Positions 11,615 through 23,112 of a stretch of DNA of 64,000 bases are shown one piece after another (the stretch's first letter is position 1; each line of letters opens with the position of its first letter). The notes beneath the pieces were generated by a model. The model was not told the origin of the DNA and made no database searches. It worked only from the letters and a program-made list of their open reading frames with translations. Origin of the DNA: Cylicocyclus nassatus (taxonomy: Eukaryota; Nematoda; Chromadorea; Rhabditida; Strongylidae); contig CATQJL010000316.1 in assembly GCA_958299035.1 (NCBI GenBank), positions 43,521,585 through 43,585,584 on the forward strand, written 5' to 3'. The position numbers and the translations under genes were made by a program.

Positions 11615-12322
11615 CAGGGTGTCTCAAAAGTAAGTACACACTTTTCAATCGTCAATATCTCTCTGCCCAATGGGTCTTTTTTCGCCATTTAAGTACCATT
11701 CTGTAGAAGAGGCATCAACTTAGATTTACAATATTGAGCGAATTACCGACCGCTCTTCATCACTGTAGGATTACGGTAAGAACTTCCAGCGAGTAGAACT
11801 ATTGTAAAATATGCCATCTGACAAAATTTTTTTCAAAAAATCTGAGAAATAGTGTAGTAGCGTCTTCGCGCACGCTGATTCTATACAACTTTTTATGAGT
11901 GCTTTTAGCTTTTTTGACGGTGTGTAATCACATTTCTGACAAATACTGAGAATTTGGATATTACGGTTTACCTGGGATAACTTTAGAAAGAAGAATCATA
12001 GTAAAGTGGAAATTTCATATTTGAAATCAGCAACTTCCATTACCTTAGTATAAGAGTTTTCAGCTTGTTTGGTTTTGTTCCGAGGCAGAATATGGCTTCC
12101 AGTGGCCTGAAATCCTTGTCGAATTTCCTACAGTAATCTTACAGTAATGAAGATCGGTCGGTGATTCGCTCAATACCGCAAATCTAACAACTTCGACTCG
12201 ACACGGTTCCCTCGTAAGTTGAAGCCTCCTCTACAAAACGGTACTTAAATTGCGAAAACAGACGTAATGGGAAGAGAGATATTAACGATTGAAAACTGTG
12301 TACTTACTTTTGGGACACCCTG
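11615..12322. mobile_element. CAGGGTGTC foldback element, copy 3 (diverged subfamily)
   Basis: This is a 708 bp inverted repeat flanked by TA, with ends CAGGGTGTCTCAAAAGTAAG and CTTACTTTTGGGACACCCTG. The inner blocks match the other copies (GAGCGAATTACCGACCGCTC, CTGTAGGATTACGGTAAGAAC), but the subterminal sequence (TACACACTTTTCAATCGT) differs, so it belongs to a separate subfamily. Confidence 0.85.
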
Positions 12323-12324
12323 TA

Positions 12325-12786
12325 TATTGCAGCACTTGTTTGAATATGGTTCAGTAGCTAGGAGATCCTATCCATTGGGCCGCCGACATTAGTAATAAGA
12401 CGAATCTTGAAATTCAAAGGGAATCTATCAAGCCGAACAGTATCTTATGCAAAATTAGTAATTAGTACGTACAGGATAAGACATACTCGTAGGTCACTCT
12501 TGAGGCGTGATATGATGCGTTGCTTTTGACGCTACCCAAAGCTTATTGAGCTACCAGTATTCCTTCTGAAACTTTTTTCCGTTGATTCGCGAAATGTTAA
12601 TGCGTCCACATAATGGATGCCACACAGTGATTTGAATCTCAAACGCTCTAAACACTGCACAAATTCGCCGCCTTTTGACCGTTATTTCTATAACAGTAAA
12701 AGCTGTAAAAACTCGCAGTTCCATCATACCCTTTATTTGAGTTAAGGTGAGGTTGGGCTTTTGGCGCATGCTGCTGTATATGCTAA
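12325..12786. other. No recognisable feature
   Basis: AT-rich DNA with one weak minus-strand open frame and no recognised domain or repeat. Confidence 0.4.
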
Positions 12787-12964
12787 GTAAGCTTTGATTT
12801 AACTGGCTCGGCGGCTGAAAAGGCGGGGCTTTTTGATCTAATTAAGACCGCTCGCGCTTGCTATGCAGTCTGCGCGTCTGTCGCGCGCGTGCTCTCTGAT
12901 CGTTGTCTAGCTAGGTCCCGAAGCCCTGCCTTTCAGCCGCCAAGCCTGTTGAATCAAAGGGTAC
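12787..12964. mobile_element. Palindromic MITE, CTTTGATT-AACTGGC ends, copy 2
   Basis: This is the second copy of the 594-776 element: CTTTGATTTAACTGGCTCGG at the left pairs with the complement of CTTTGATTCAACAGGCTTGG at the right. The centre (CCGCTCGCGC...GCGCGCGTGCTCTCTGATC) is also shared. It is 178 bp and has no coding capacity. Confidence 0.75.
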
Positions 12965-13169
12965 GCCGTTGAGGTTAAAATATTCAGAAAACGTAGTCTT
13001 CTGATGGTACTGGTTCTTGGCGGTTTGTGAACGAATGGAAAGGGCACATAAGAGGCTACGCTTAAGTTATTAATTGGGGATTCTCTTGCTGCGTCTCCAA
13101 CTTAGCCCTCTATCGCGTGACTTGAACGTACTGGCGGCAGCCTACAATTTTGCGTGCCACCATACTGTG

Positions 13170-13590
13170 TCATTATCGCACTCACGCTCAAATTTTGACA
13201 AGAAAGAATTTAAGCTGATCAAATGCTCTCAAAAGCGAGATTTTCGGGGATTTTCTCGAAATTTGACGAGAAAATGGATCACATCAGTTTAAAATGGTGT
13301 TTGGCTCTGAAAATCACTCTACTATTTTCTTCCACGATGCCATTCTCGCGCTCAGCCACATACTAAAAATCAACTGCTCTTAAAAGAATTAAAGCTGATC
13401 AAATGCTTTCAAAAGCGAGATTTTCGAACAATTTTTCAAAATTGACAAGAAAATGGATCATATCAGTTACAGTTTTTTGCTCTGAGGATCAGTCTACGAT
13501 TTCCTTTTACAATGTCATTAACGCACTTACGCCGCTCAGATTTCGACAAGAAAAATTGAATTCAAGCAGATCAATTGTTCTCAGCAAATT
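13170..13590. repeat. Imperfect tandem repeat, ~175-180 bp unit, about 2.5 copies
   Basis: The block AAGCTGATCAAATGCTCTCAAAAGCGAGATTTTCG recurs at 13214 and 13394, with a decayed third version (GCAGATCAATTGTTCTCAGC) at 13567. Other shared parts are GACxAGAAAATGGATCAxATCAGTT and a CGCACTCACGCTCA block. Unit spacing is 180 and about 172. Its origin is unknown. Confidence 0.65.
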
Positions 13591-13599
13591 GACCAATGG

Positions 13600-15294
13600 C
13601 GAAGAGGATGAAGGCGGATTAAGCGGATCAAGCGGATTGAGTATGGCGCGTGCCATACTACAGTTTCGCACACCACCAATATGTAGTCAAGTTCAGCGAC
13701 ACAACGAAGTCATTCGTTCATAGAAGATTCCCAGACGTATGTTTTGAGCTAAAAAAAGTTACAAAAGCCATAAAATCTTATATGTCATCCGACCAACAGA
13801 AAAATACTTCGCAAAGGTGAAATGGATAAAACTGACGATATCATCATGGATGTTATGAGGAGTAAAATTTATAGCGATATACTAGCGCGGGTCGAGCAGG
13901 AATGGGAGACCACTTGACAGAAAACGATTGAGATTTTGAGCACCGTTTTGCAAAGCTGCTCAAGTCAGCCGTGTCAACGTCTCGTCACAAAGATACCTCA
14001 AACGCGGACGATTTAACACACCGTATTGAGTGCCGGGACGCCACTCAATGGAGGGAGACGTGTCATTTGAGAACCTATAGTTGATTGGTATAGGCCGTGC
14101 ATAGTATACCTAAAAAATTAAACCGTGAGCCATAAAGAGCTTGCGGTCCAATCCGCGCCCACAGCTTTTTTGATTCGCAGTTGTCCGTTTATTGATTGCT
14201 TTGTATACCTGTTTCTTTGCTAATTCTTTGCTTCTTATCCGCCTAGGTAGCTCGCGCGCGCTAGTCGGGTTATCTCTTCGTTTTGTGCTTTTACTAAGGT
14301 TTTTGGGGCGCTCAGGTCCTTCGCTGTCATGCTATAGTGGTTCTTTGGCCTTTTGATCCAAGGCGTACATCAAAAGCCAGCTTTGAACCATTAATCGCAC
14401 TCGTTTGTTCTTTATTTTTGTTGCGTGTTTCTGTTTTGTTGTTGTTTTGCCTTGTCTATAAAAACTAATTGTTCTTTGTAGTTTCAAGTCGGCTCGAATC
14501 GCGCTCGCCATTAACCCCAATTTTTCCACTGTGCGCAGATGTAAAAAGATTGTTTTCTTTTTGTTCCAAAAATTTCAAAATGGCAGAACGCAATTTCTAT
14601 CGTTATGAATATTCAAAACTTGAGTGTGTCGAATAATCAAATTACTCTCTTTACATTATAACAAACACGAAACGAAGTTCAGAATGTAAGAGTTTTTTTG
14701 CCAAATTTTTGGATATTTAGCCATATTGGGCCAAAACAGCCATTCATTGATGGCAGAAAATTTTGAGCACTTGATATGCGATAGGAGTTTGAATCACTTT
14801 CTCTGGAGGAAAAAGGATGAACAACAAAACTTTTTGTCGAGATTTGCAAGAGAAAAAACGAAATTTTTAGCCAATCTAATGATTTATATCGTTGCTATAG
14901 CTCAATCTTCTTCCTTACACAATAGGAAGTTTATTTGAACTCGTTCCTCCTAGAAAAAGATATAGTGGTTTTCTTCACCAAAGTGGTTATAGTGGTTTTT
15001 TCAAATGGAAAACGCTGTGAAATTTTTGAGTTAAATTAGCGTTGTAAATTTGCGCTACTACGTGAATCGCGAGCGAAGGAGACAAGAATAAATATATTTG
15101 ATAACCTAGGCCTCGTAAATCACACAAAAAGTTATTTGAATCTGACTAATTTTCCCTAGTATCTTTTCTAATCTAAGATATTGGGAGCGGAAAATGGAAA
15201 AGACGTGTTTTGACTTGCTCTCTTCCTATTTGAAGTGGATTTCAACGTGAGCAAAGAAGTTGTAGTTCTTCGTACGAAGTAATACAAAAGAAAA
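13600..15294. other. No recognisable feature
   Basis: A short AAGCGGAT triplication occurs near 13610-13640. The rest is AT-rich with short open frames and no recognisable domain or repeat. Confidence 0.4.
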
Positions 15295-15296
15295 TA

Positions 15297-16383
15297 TTAG
15301 GTTGTCCATAAGACTTTTCATTCGTTTTCGCTGCAATAAGTCACACGCTTCTTATTCTAAATAGACATCAGGATATCGCTCGATAGAGCAAAGCAAGCTC
15401 TATACGACGGCGTTTATGCTTTTTCACAGACTTTGGTCCATCTCAAGTTTTAAACCAAAATCTAAAGAGTTTCGGATGCCCAGAAAACCGAAAAAATTTT
15501 ATATCTTCGTTCAAAAAAATCCTACGGACCTCTAACTCGCTCAAGCATATACATTCAATATCAGACATTCATATGTGTTGTTGCTGTATTTTCTTATCGG
15601 CTAGAAAATAAGAAACGGAAAATTTATATGTTTTTACCAATTTGCCGCACACTATAGAGCATGTCAAACGTGTGATAGTCTGTCCGAAGCTTGCGTTTGA
15701 CTAAATGGCGCTTATATTTGGTCTCGGCCCCGATTTCGCAAAAACGATATTCCCTTTGCTTTTTGCTCCAAAAACGAAAACCTGCTTCCAGACGACCTAT
15801 GCCGGGCCCTGATACTAGATCATCAATCATTATTGTCACTCACCGTACAAAGCATATGAGCTATTTTAGCTCTGAAAAATGATGGTTTTGAAACCTGTTC
15901 TTCGTCATTGCAACACGTGACATCTAGAAATACTGCGATTTTCCCGCAAATTTCGCCTGCCACGCCAAGAGATGACAGTTGTCAAAAAGAGGAGACAAGG
16001 TTGCATCAAATGATTTTTTGCCCACTACTGCATGTTCTGAAGTTACAATTGGTCAAATGCAAAATTTCGTACCTTCAAAAATATTAGATCGTTCCGAACG
16101 TTTTTGTCCATTTATTTCACCGCTCACTAAAACTCATAGAACACCAATCCAAGGACGACTTAGGTACCATTTGATTTAGATTATTATCCTCTTTCTTACA
16201 GCTACGTTTGCTCCCTGATCTACCTTGTTTTGCATTGTTATCGCCATGGCTTTTCGAGCAGTCTGGCAATCTGAAAGAGAAGGAAAATCTGCATCAAATG
16301 CATGTTGAAACTCGTTCAGTTGTTTGTCGTGTGTGATTTAATACTGGTTTGAAAAGACGGACAAAACTTTCGGGACAACCCAA
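15297..16383. mobile_element. Mariner-type element, TTAGGTTGTCC ends
   Basis: The left end TTAGGTTGTCCATAAGACTT pairs with the complement of AAAACTTTCGGGACAACCCAA, with TA on both sides. It is 1087 bp. Ends beginning TTAGGTTG are characteristic of mariner elements and their MITEs. Unlike its neighbours, only the outer parts pair well, and the middle holds a repeat segment shared with 28940 and 31750. Confidence 0.7.
15650..15835. repeat. Dispersed repeat segment R1, partial copy
   Basis: The blocks ATAGAGCATGTCAAACGTGT, TTTTTGCTCCAAAAACGAAAACC and CTTCCAGACGACCTATGCCGGGCCCTG correspond to blocks at 28955-29115 and 31760-31915. The shared order indicates one repeat family at three sites. Confidence 0.6.
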
Positions 16384-16387
16384 TATA

Positions 16388-16774
16388 TTAGGTTGTCACA
16401 AGGTTTTGTCGTTTCATTTTTCAAAAATTTATTATTTTCGCTTTCTCCCGGATATCCTCTTTTTTAATTTTTTTTTGAAAACTAGCTGGCATACCCGGCT
16501 CCGCCTCCACGTACACTTCGGTAAAAAAGCAGAAGTTGTATTTCTCAGGAAGACGAATACAATTTCGGCTCTTTGGTACCGTTTCGTTACTACTAGACGG
16601 TTCGGCTAAACAAGTCCTAGGCTTTCCCCGGAACTCATCAGTAAGGAAGGAAGATCGACTGAATCTGTTCAGTTCCTTGTTTGTCCACCCACCTGCCCTG
16701 ACCGCCGCGGCCGACAATTTTTTTTTGCTTTCGTTTTGCCATTTTTTTGAATTTTTCCAACTTTTTGGATTCTA
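16388..16774. mobile_element. Truncated mariner-type element, left end only
   Basis: A left end TTAGGTTGTCACAAGGTTTTGTCGTTTCATTTT starts two bases after the previous element's TA. No matching right end was found before the next element begins at 16775. CTGGCATACCCGGCTCCGCC at 16488-16507 matches the motif near 5190, suggesting a nested fragment of that dispersed repeat. Confidence 0.5.
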
Positions 16775-17491
16775 TTAGGTTGGTCCGAAAGTTTTGTCCC
16801 ACCATTTTCAAAAAATCGTAACTTCGTTCTAGCACGATGTTTTTGCATGGCTAAAACCAGATTGAAAAGAGCAATTCATGCACTTTCTTAAGCTGCGTTG
16901 GCTGCTATTTACTAAGCTCTGGATGCAGAGATAAAATTGGGAAGAGAAAATTACTTCAATTTCGGAATTTTTAAGCAAGCCCGTTAAAAAATCCAAAAGT
17001 GTGCCATAAAATTTAAAAAAGCCAGTAGCCTAGGTTTTGTAATCCCCTCTTTCTATATGAGCAAAACTTGCGCTGATGGAGCTCTTCCTAAAAAAGTTAT
17101 GATTTTCAAGAAAAAATGCCAAGAAATCGGTTTCTTAAGAAAATTGATTTTTTGACATTTTTTCAAAAAAATCATAACTTTTCAAAGAACAGCTCGATCA
17201 GCGCGAACTTTGCTCAGCCAGAAGAGGGGATAATAGGATAGTGGCTGTTTCGGATTTTCTGACACAGGTTTGGAATTTTTAGCGGGTTTGCCTCAAAATT
17301 CCGAAATTGAAGTGATTTCGTTTTCCCAATTTTATCTCTGCTTTCAGAGCTTAATAGATAGCAACCAAGATGTTTCTAGAAAGCGCATAAGTTGCTGTTT
17401 TCAATGTGGTTTTAGCCATGCAAAAACATCATGTTAGAAAGAGGTTACGAATTTTTGAAAATAGTGGGACAGAACTTTCGGACCATCCTAA
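16775..17491. mobile_element. Mariner-type foldback, TTAGGTTGGTCC ends
   Basis: The 717 bp element has ends TTAGGTTGGTCCGAAAGTTT and the complement of AACTTTCGGACCATCCTAA, flanked by TA. The arms pair through CACCATTTTCAAAAAATCGTAAC, GAAATTACTTCAATTTCGGAATTTT and the AAGTTATGATTTT blocks. It has no transposase. Confidence 0.85.
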
Positions 17492-17493
17492 TA

Positions 17494-18199
17494 TTAGGTT
17501 GTTGCAAAAGTTCTGTCGTTTCATTTTCAAAAATTTGTAGCTTTGCGCTGTTCCAACGGATTTGCCTGCCTGTAATTTCATTAGAAAGATTAAGTCTTTC
17601 TCTTTCAAAAGGTGTTTTGCGGAGCTTCTGTTTAGCATTGGGTGCGGAGATAAAAATGGAAAACTAAGACCATGTAAAGTTTGACCCTTTTAAGTTAGGT
17701 CACCAAAAATCTGGAATGCTGCAGAAAAATCTGAAATCGTCAGTACATATGTTTTTTGACCTACCCTTTGCATCTGTGAAAAAATTGTGCTGTTTGGATG
17801 TCTCTATGAGAAGTTATGATTTTCGCGAAAATTGACAAATTAATAAATTTTGGCGTTTTCCATAGTAAACTCGATATTCATAACTTCTCACAGAGACGTC
17901 CAAACAGCGCAAACTTTTCACAGATGCAAAGGGTAGGGCGAAAAACATATGTATTGACGATTTCAGATTTTTCTGCAGCATTCCAGATTTTTGGTGACCT
18001 AACTTAAAATGGCCAAAGCTTATATGGTCTTAGTTTTCCATTTTTATCTCCGCACCCAGTATGAAACAGAAGCTCCACGGAACAGCATTTGCAAAAGACT
18101 TATTCTTTCTATTAAAATTACAAGCAAGCAAATCCGTTGAAATTTCGCGGAGTTACAAATTTTTGAAAATGAAACGACAGAACTTTTGCAGCAACCTAA
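17494..18199. mobile_element. Mariner-type foldback, TTAGGTTGTTGC ends
   Basis: A 706 bp inverted repeat starts TTAGGTTGTTGCAAAAGTTC and ends with the complement of TTAGGTTGCTGCAAAAGTTC, followed by TA. It abuts the previous element with only one TA between them, so one of the two inserted into the other's TA target copy. No transposase is present. Confidence 0.85.
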
Positions 18200-18344
18200 T
18201 ATATACATTCTGTATACTCCAATTTTTTGGATTTTATGCTTTCCATTTTTTGGATTTTCCAGTAGAATGGCATGCAACGAATAAATACTGTACTATACTC
18301 AGCATGCAATTGTGTTAACGCCCTGGAATACACTATGTTAGCTG

Positions 18345-19689
18345 TGCTTCGGCACATATATGTGCAGGTTCGCCGAACTCCCGACCCTCAAAACGTACAG
18401 CTGACCGTGCGAAAAACAGGGAGTTTCCAGGTCTACTCCTACTGTTTGCAGGGGCTGCCCTTGCCCTTTGTTGATTGTCATAGCGAGTGCTGGCCTGAAC
18501 GGAAACTGCAGTTGCTTGAAGTCAAAGGGCATATCGGAAGGAAAAGGGATTCGTGGAAAATAAACGACTTCACCTTTGAACTTCCCCACCAATTTGGTCG
18601 CTACTATGACGTTTGGCATGAGATTTCTGATGCAAAGCCTTGTACCACTGCACATCTTTGAAGGTCTGATTTTACGAAGAAGCATGATTGGCAAACCAAC
18701 CTTTAGATCAAGTCTGTGAGTGGTATCCCATTGGGCTCGAGTGAATTCAAGAACTCAGTGAGGAAGTGAACAGCTTGTTCACGCTGAACCATCGTATCGA
18801 TGTGTGCTTTGAAACTGGTCCAGTTAGGCTGTTCAAAATCTGAGCATTGATAGAATAACTTGGTCATTTTTGGGAGCAAGAATCGCTCGCTCGCAAATCC
18901 ACTCCCCATTGCTTTACTGAAGTTGGTGAGTGTTTGAGAGACCTTTTCGATCAGTTCTCCCATCGATTGAACCATATTGCAGAAGTCTGGAGGAAACGTA
19001 ATCCAGCCAGAACTTGATTCAACCAGAATTCTCCCTCCGCCAAGAAGCAACAGCTGTTACGCAAAGCTTCGGGCAGTCTTATCGCTAAGGAGGTGAACTC
19101 GCATGTTCTTCGTGAGATTCAGCGATCGAACATGCCTTCAGAGATGAGAAGCTTTGAGGCAAGCGTTAGCTCATCCTGCTGGAGTTCGCGGAATCACTGA
19201 AAGAGTTTGACGAGAGTCGCCTCCCAGTAGCACGATGGGCCCCACCCATTAGCCTGTCGCTTCTTCTTTTATGTCCTGTAGTGTGCAGTCACGGGTTTCT
19301 AGGGATTCTTATGTGTCATGGTGCATTCGTCCCAAACAATGAGTTTGGTTTCTTGTAACACCTTGGCTTTCCCTGTGCCTTTGCTTACTTCACACACTGG
19401 GTGCTTTACCTGAGCAATATCCAGAGGAAGCTTGAAGGCTGAATGAGCAGTTCGGCCTCATTCTAGCAGTGTTGAGGCAATCCCCGAGGATGCCACTGCT
19501 AGTGCGATTCCTCCTTGTCTGCGAATCTCGGCAAGTAGGAGATTGATGAGGAACGTTTTTTTCCCCTGTTCCACCCGGAGCGTCGAGAAAAAGTAGCCTA
19601 CCGTTGCCACTGGGATCCAGAACAGCACGTTAGCCAACCCTTGCTTCCCCGTAACGAGAGGTCTGTTGGGTTTTACAAATGTGGACAGC
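18345..19689 (-). pseudogene. Helitron transposase, PIF1-like helicase domain
   Basis: A Walker A motif (APGGTG, with a one-base insertion before the lysine) lies near 19560-19585. Walker B, LIVWDECTM, is at about 19318-19342. The C-terminal helicase motifs follow: NSLEPNGIP near 18725, LPIMLLRKIRPSKMCSGTRL, FKGEVVYFPRIPF and LAMTINKGQGQPLQTVGVDL, ending with FSHGQLYV near 18390. This domain unwinds DNA in the family. A stop and at least two frameshifts disrupt it here. Confidence 0.9.
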
Positions 19690-20479
19690 TAATCAAAATC
19701 ATAGGACCTCCTTCGGAGAACATCGCTCTCGAATGCTTGGTCAACTCCGGGTATTGCTGACGGCAAACCGAGCTCTCTGAGGATTTGACCAGTCATCGAC
19801 GCGCAAGTATCCTTAAACAATATTAACGCTCGGTTGAATATCTTGGGAGAGTAATCGGTGTTTGCAGAGGGTGCCACTCTGGGACATTCCCTGAATACGT
19901 CTTCACTCAGAGCCTCCTTGTACTTCTCTCAAAGTGCTCGAGGATTCGACGGTTGACAGGTTGTCAAGATGATGCTGAAGAGACTTCGCAATTGAGCAGC
20001 GAAACTTGTCGCAGATGCTTCTGCGAGAAGTCTGTCCCAGTGCTGATCATCTTCAAGCAAGCCCAGTCTTTGGCATGCTTCTCTGTAGGTCTCACAAACC
20101 TCTCCATCGATGGTCCTCAAGGCTGCGAATGACGTCGGCCCTCGGATTGTGTGAAGCAACAATCTGAGGTAGAAGTATTCGGTTGGTTAGGGTGTACAGT
20201 ATATACACGTGCTAACACATCCGCTGCTCCAACGTCAAATCCGGGAACTTCGACACCTTGCTTTCTTCTGGCCCACTTCTTTGTTGACTTATTCCAAGTA
20301 TAATATCTTGGAACTTCTGAGTACAACAAAGTTCGTGCGAACGGATCATGTTGGCACAGAAGAAAGAATGCCGTCAAAATTGTTTGAGGTGGTTGCGCAG
20401 CATTTCGCCGCGCATCATCAGCCGTGAAGTAGACGCGTTGTCCATTCCCGAGATGGACATGTAGAAGGGTGACAGGTGA
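19690..20479 (-). pseudogene. Helitron transposase, linker between Rep and helicase
   Basis: Conserved Helitron blocks appear in order: VHLGNGQRVYFTADDARRN, LTAFFLLCQHDPFARTLLYS, EVPRYYTWN, then RGPTSFAALRTIDG and REACQRLGLLEDDQHWD. The segments sit in different frames, so small indels have accumulated. The last part, near 19690-19877, leads toward the helicase P-loop. Confidence 0.85.
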
Positions 20480-21119
20480 ATAGTGTTAGTGTATCCTGAA
20501 ACCCAGGATACGCCAGAATGCCTCCTTGCTGCTTATGTACCTGCCTGTTTGATATCGCTCGATCTCATCAAACGGTGCAGTGGCATGCTCGCGGCCGAAC
20601 GTTGCCATGTCATCCCTTGTTCCCATGTCTGCAGACGTACTTAATCGACTTCACTGAATTACAGTACTCCACATTGATATAACTCGAAACATTTCCGAGA
20701 GCAAGGGAATGTTGGCACAACCCAGCTGTTGCCCACTACTAGGTCTACGGTCTGATAGTCCACTTTCATTTCAGTAAAGGCGGTGTGTCCTCCGTCATTA
20801 GGTTTTTGCCTTCTGTGAGGATAGCCATCAGTCCCCGTTTGAGTTTCGCGGATCAGCTGCAGAGGGTACCGTTTGGTGCATTTGCAGTCCCTCATGCAAG
20901 GCGACCTCGGCTTTAGTGGTCCGTCTGGCCCATAAATCATGTTTTTGAGGACAACATCGAATACAAGAGGGTCCTCTTCTCTGGTAGGAAGCCCTGCCAA
21001 GATGATGCTGCCGATCTGATCTGGGCGTATCTTCTCCTTCAGTAACACTAAGATGTGGGCATGCGGAAGACCGCGTTTCTGCCATTCCACGGTGTACATC
21101 CAGCAGCGAGTGTCTCCGT
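20480..21119 (-). pseudogene. Helitron transposase, second half of Rep domain
   Basis: The frame resumes directly at the insertion boundary with YGDTRCWMYTVEWQKRG, followed by GLPHAHILVLL, the histidine-x-histidine metal-binding motif of HUH nucleases at about 21050-21075. Downstream, at 20620-20650, the tyrosine motif reads KYVCRH: the first tyrosine is present, but the position where family members usually have the second tyrosine is histidine. A frameshift then precedes EHATAPFDEIERYQTGRYIS, another conserved block. The catalytic tyrosine pair is therefore probably not intact. Confidence 0.9.
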
Positions 21120-21407
21120 AGTATACTCGGGTAATTCCGAAAATTTTTCATCGAATGAATGAATATCGAATAAATTCGAAAACGAAAAATTTCGAATAAA
21201 CGAATATCGAATGAATTCGAGGTTTAAAAATTCTCGAATGAATGAATTCCGAATAAATTCGGAAAATCAAAAATATCGAATGATTGAATATCGAATGTAT
21301 TCGAACATTGGAAGTCGAATTTCGAATAAATATTAGAATGATTTATCGAATAACTAGAGCAACCATATCTCAAACTTGCCGACATATCTGGCTAAAGCCG
21401 ATCCATT

Positions 21408-21775
21408 CATAATCAGCACCCTTGTATCCCCTATACCAACTCCTAGCTCAAAATTTTCCAAAAATCGCTGAAATCGATAAAATAGACTTCGGTTTTAATC
21501 AGCATCTTCATTTACCCCCTATACCAACTCCCAACCTCGTAGCTCGAAATTTTCCAAAAATCGACAAAATCGATAAAGTAAATCTTTATTCATAATCAGT
21601 GCCCTCACTTAACCCCCTGTACCAACTCTCAGCCCCCAGCTCAAATCTTCTCCGGAAATGGATAAAATTGACAAAGTAAATTTTATCCATAATCAGCACC
21701 CTCACTTACCCCCTTGTACCAACTCCCAGCCCCGCAGCTCAAACTTCTCCAAAAATTGGTGAAGTTGGTCGGTTG
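21408..21775. repeat. Tandem array of ~88-98 bp units, four copies
   Basis: Each unit contains CATAATCAGCACCCTCACTT, CCCCCTGTACCAACTCCCAG, CCCCGCAGCTCAAA and CCAAAAATCGATAAAATCGATAAAG. Units start at about 21408, 21496, 21591 and 21689. The unit is the same sequence as the first ~90 bases of the dispersed repeats at 1 and 5222, so one dispersed element has been amplified tandemly here. Confidence 0.85.
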
Positions 21776-21940
21776 GCAATTAGTCTATACATCGGTAAGA
21801 AGTATACCCATTATTGAACGATCTAAAAAAGCAGTCGATATACATTTTGATCAAAACTTATACTAGAAGTACAGAGTGCAGGGCATTTATCTTTTTTGTA
21901 AGTTGTACACGCTAAACATTTGTGGTAAGCTGGCGTTATA

Positions 21941-22756
21941 TTAGGTTGGCACGAAAGTTCTTGCGTAATTCAAACAAAATGCAATAACTTTTCAAAGACT
22001 AAACCTAAATTCACAGTCTTGAATGCTGAAAACATTAGAAGTCTCGAGCTCCATGATGGAAGTTCAAGCATAAGATTCCGTGAGTTAGCCATCGAGAACG
22101 AAGCTCTCAAATATGGGGCTTCAAATTTTGCGATTTTGAGTCTGGTGCCAGAAAATCGCAGAGTGCCGCTAGCTATCCGAAAAAAATCTGTAGAATTTAC
22201 TTACACAACAAAAGTCCATATGTTACTTTGGAAGGCTTTGATCTTGCACGGTGAAGCAAAAACAAAAAATTCGTGAAATATGTCACTTTGCAGAAAAAAA
22301 CCCCTCATGTCCGCAGTTTTCCGGCGATAACACTTTTTTACAATCGAGAAAACGTCGCAAGGCTCTAAATAGGCACTATTTCTAATTTCTGGTTGCAAAC
22401 TGTGCTTTTGTGGAAAAATTAAAGCGATAAGAGGATTTGCATTTCCATGCAAGATCAAAGCCTGCTAAAGCAACGTATGGACTTTTGCTGTGTAAGTAAG
22501 TTCTACAGATTTTTTTTCGGCTAGCTAGCGGCCCTCTGCGATTTTCTGCCACTAAACTCAAAATCGCAAAATTTGAAGCCCCATATTTGAGAGCTTCGTT
22601 CTCGATGGCTAGCTCTTGGAATGTTGTGCTTGAACTTCCATCACGGAGCTCGAGACTTCTAATGTTTTTAGCATTCAAGACTGTGAATTTAGGTTTAGTC
22701 TTTGAAAAGTTATTGAATTTTGTTTGAATTACGCAAGAACTTTCGTGCCAACCTAA
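21941..22756. mobile_element. Mariner-type foldback, TTAGGTTGGCACG ends, copy 1
   Basis: This is an 816 bp inverted repeat flanked by TA, with ends TTAGGTTGGCACGAAAGTTC and its exact complement. The arms pair for about 350 bp with few mismatches, including AACATTAGAAGTCTCGAGCT and CGAGAACGAAGCTCTCAAAT. It is nested in the Helitron insertion. A relative with the same outer 20 bases but a different interior is at 60902. Confidence 0.9.
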
Positions 22757-22905
22757 TATTTAAAGACATCTCGTAACTGGCGAATCGCATACGGCGATCT
22801 AAACCGTCAAATCCTCCACTACAACTGCGATGTCCTGTACTCAAAATACACCAATTCGCAAAAAATCTCTAAGATAGTGAATAGAGGCAGTTGTCAATAT
22901 AACTT

Positions 22906-23112
22906 ATGCGAGCTAGACTGCTAACTAATGTGGACTTTGCGTACCACAAGCATGAGCAATGCAAAGAAAGAAAAACAGCCATTTCAAAACACTTCCAATA
23001 TATGAACTCGGAACATGAGCTTAAATTTGATAGCTTCTTTGCTGATTTGGTGCCAACAGCAGTGCGAACAATTTCATTGATCGAAAAAGCATCAATTAAA
23101 ATCCACATGTGA
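22906..23112 (+). CDS. Unrecognised 68-codon frame inside the Helitron insertion
   Basis: An ATG-started frame reads as a hydrophilic, protein-like peptide with VDFAYHKHEQCKERKTAISK and LKFDSFFADLVPTAVRTISL. It could be a remnant of the inserted element's own protein. I cannot assign it to a transposase family. Confidence 0.2.
   Translation: MRARLLTNVDFAYHKHEQCKERKTAISKHFQYMNSEHELKFDSFFADLVPTAVRTISLIEKASIKIHM

Noticed and set aside
18200..18340. Helitron 3' terminus with CTRR and hairpin
   Set aside because: No convincing terminal hairpin followed by CTRR could be placed between the helicase end and the mariner-type foldback.
21408..21775. CRISPR-like array
   Set aside because: The units are contiguous tandem repeats without unique spacers and the DNA is eukaryotic.
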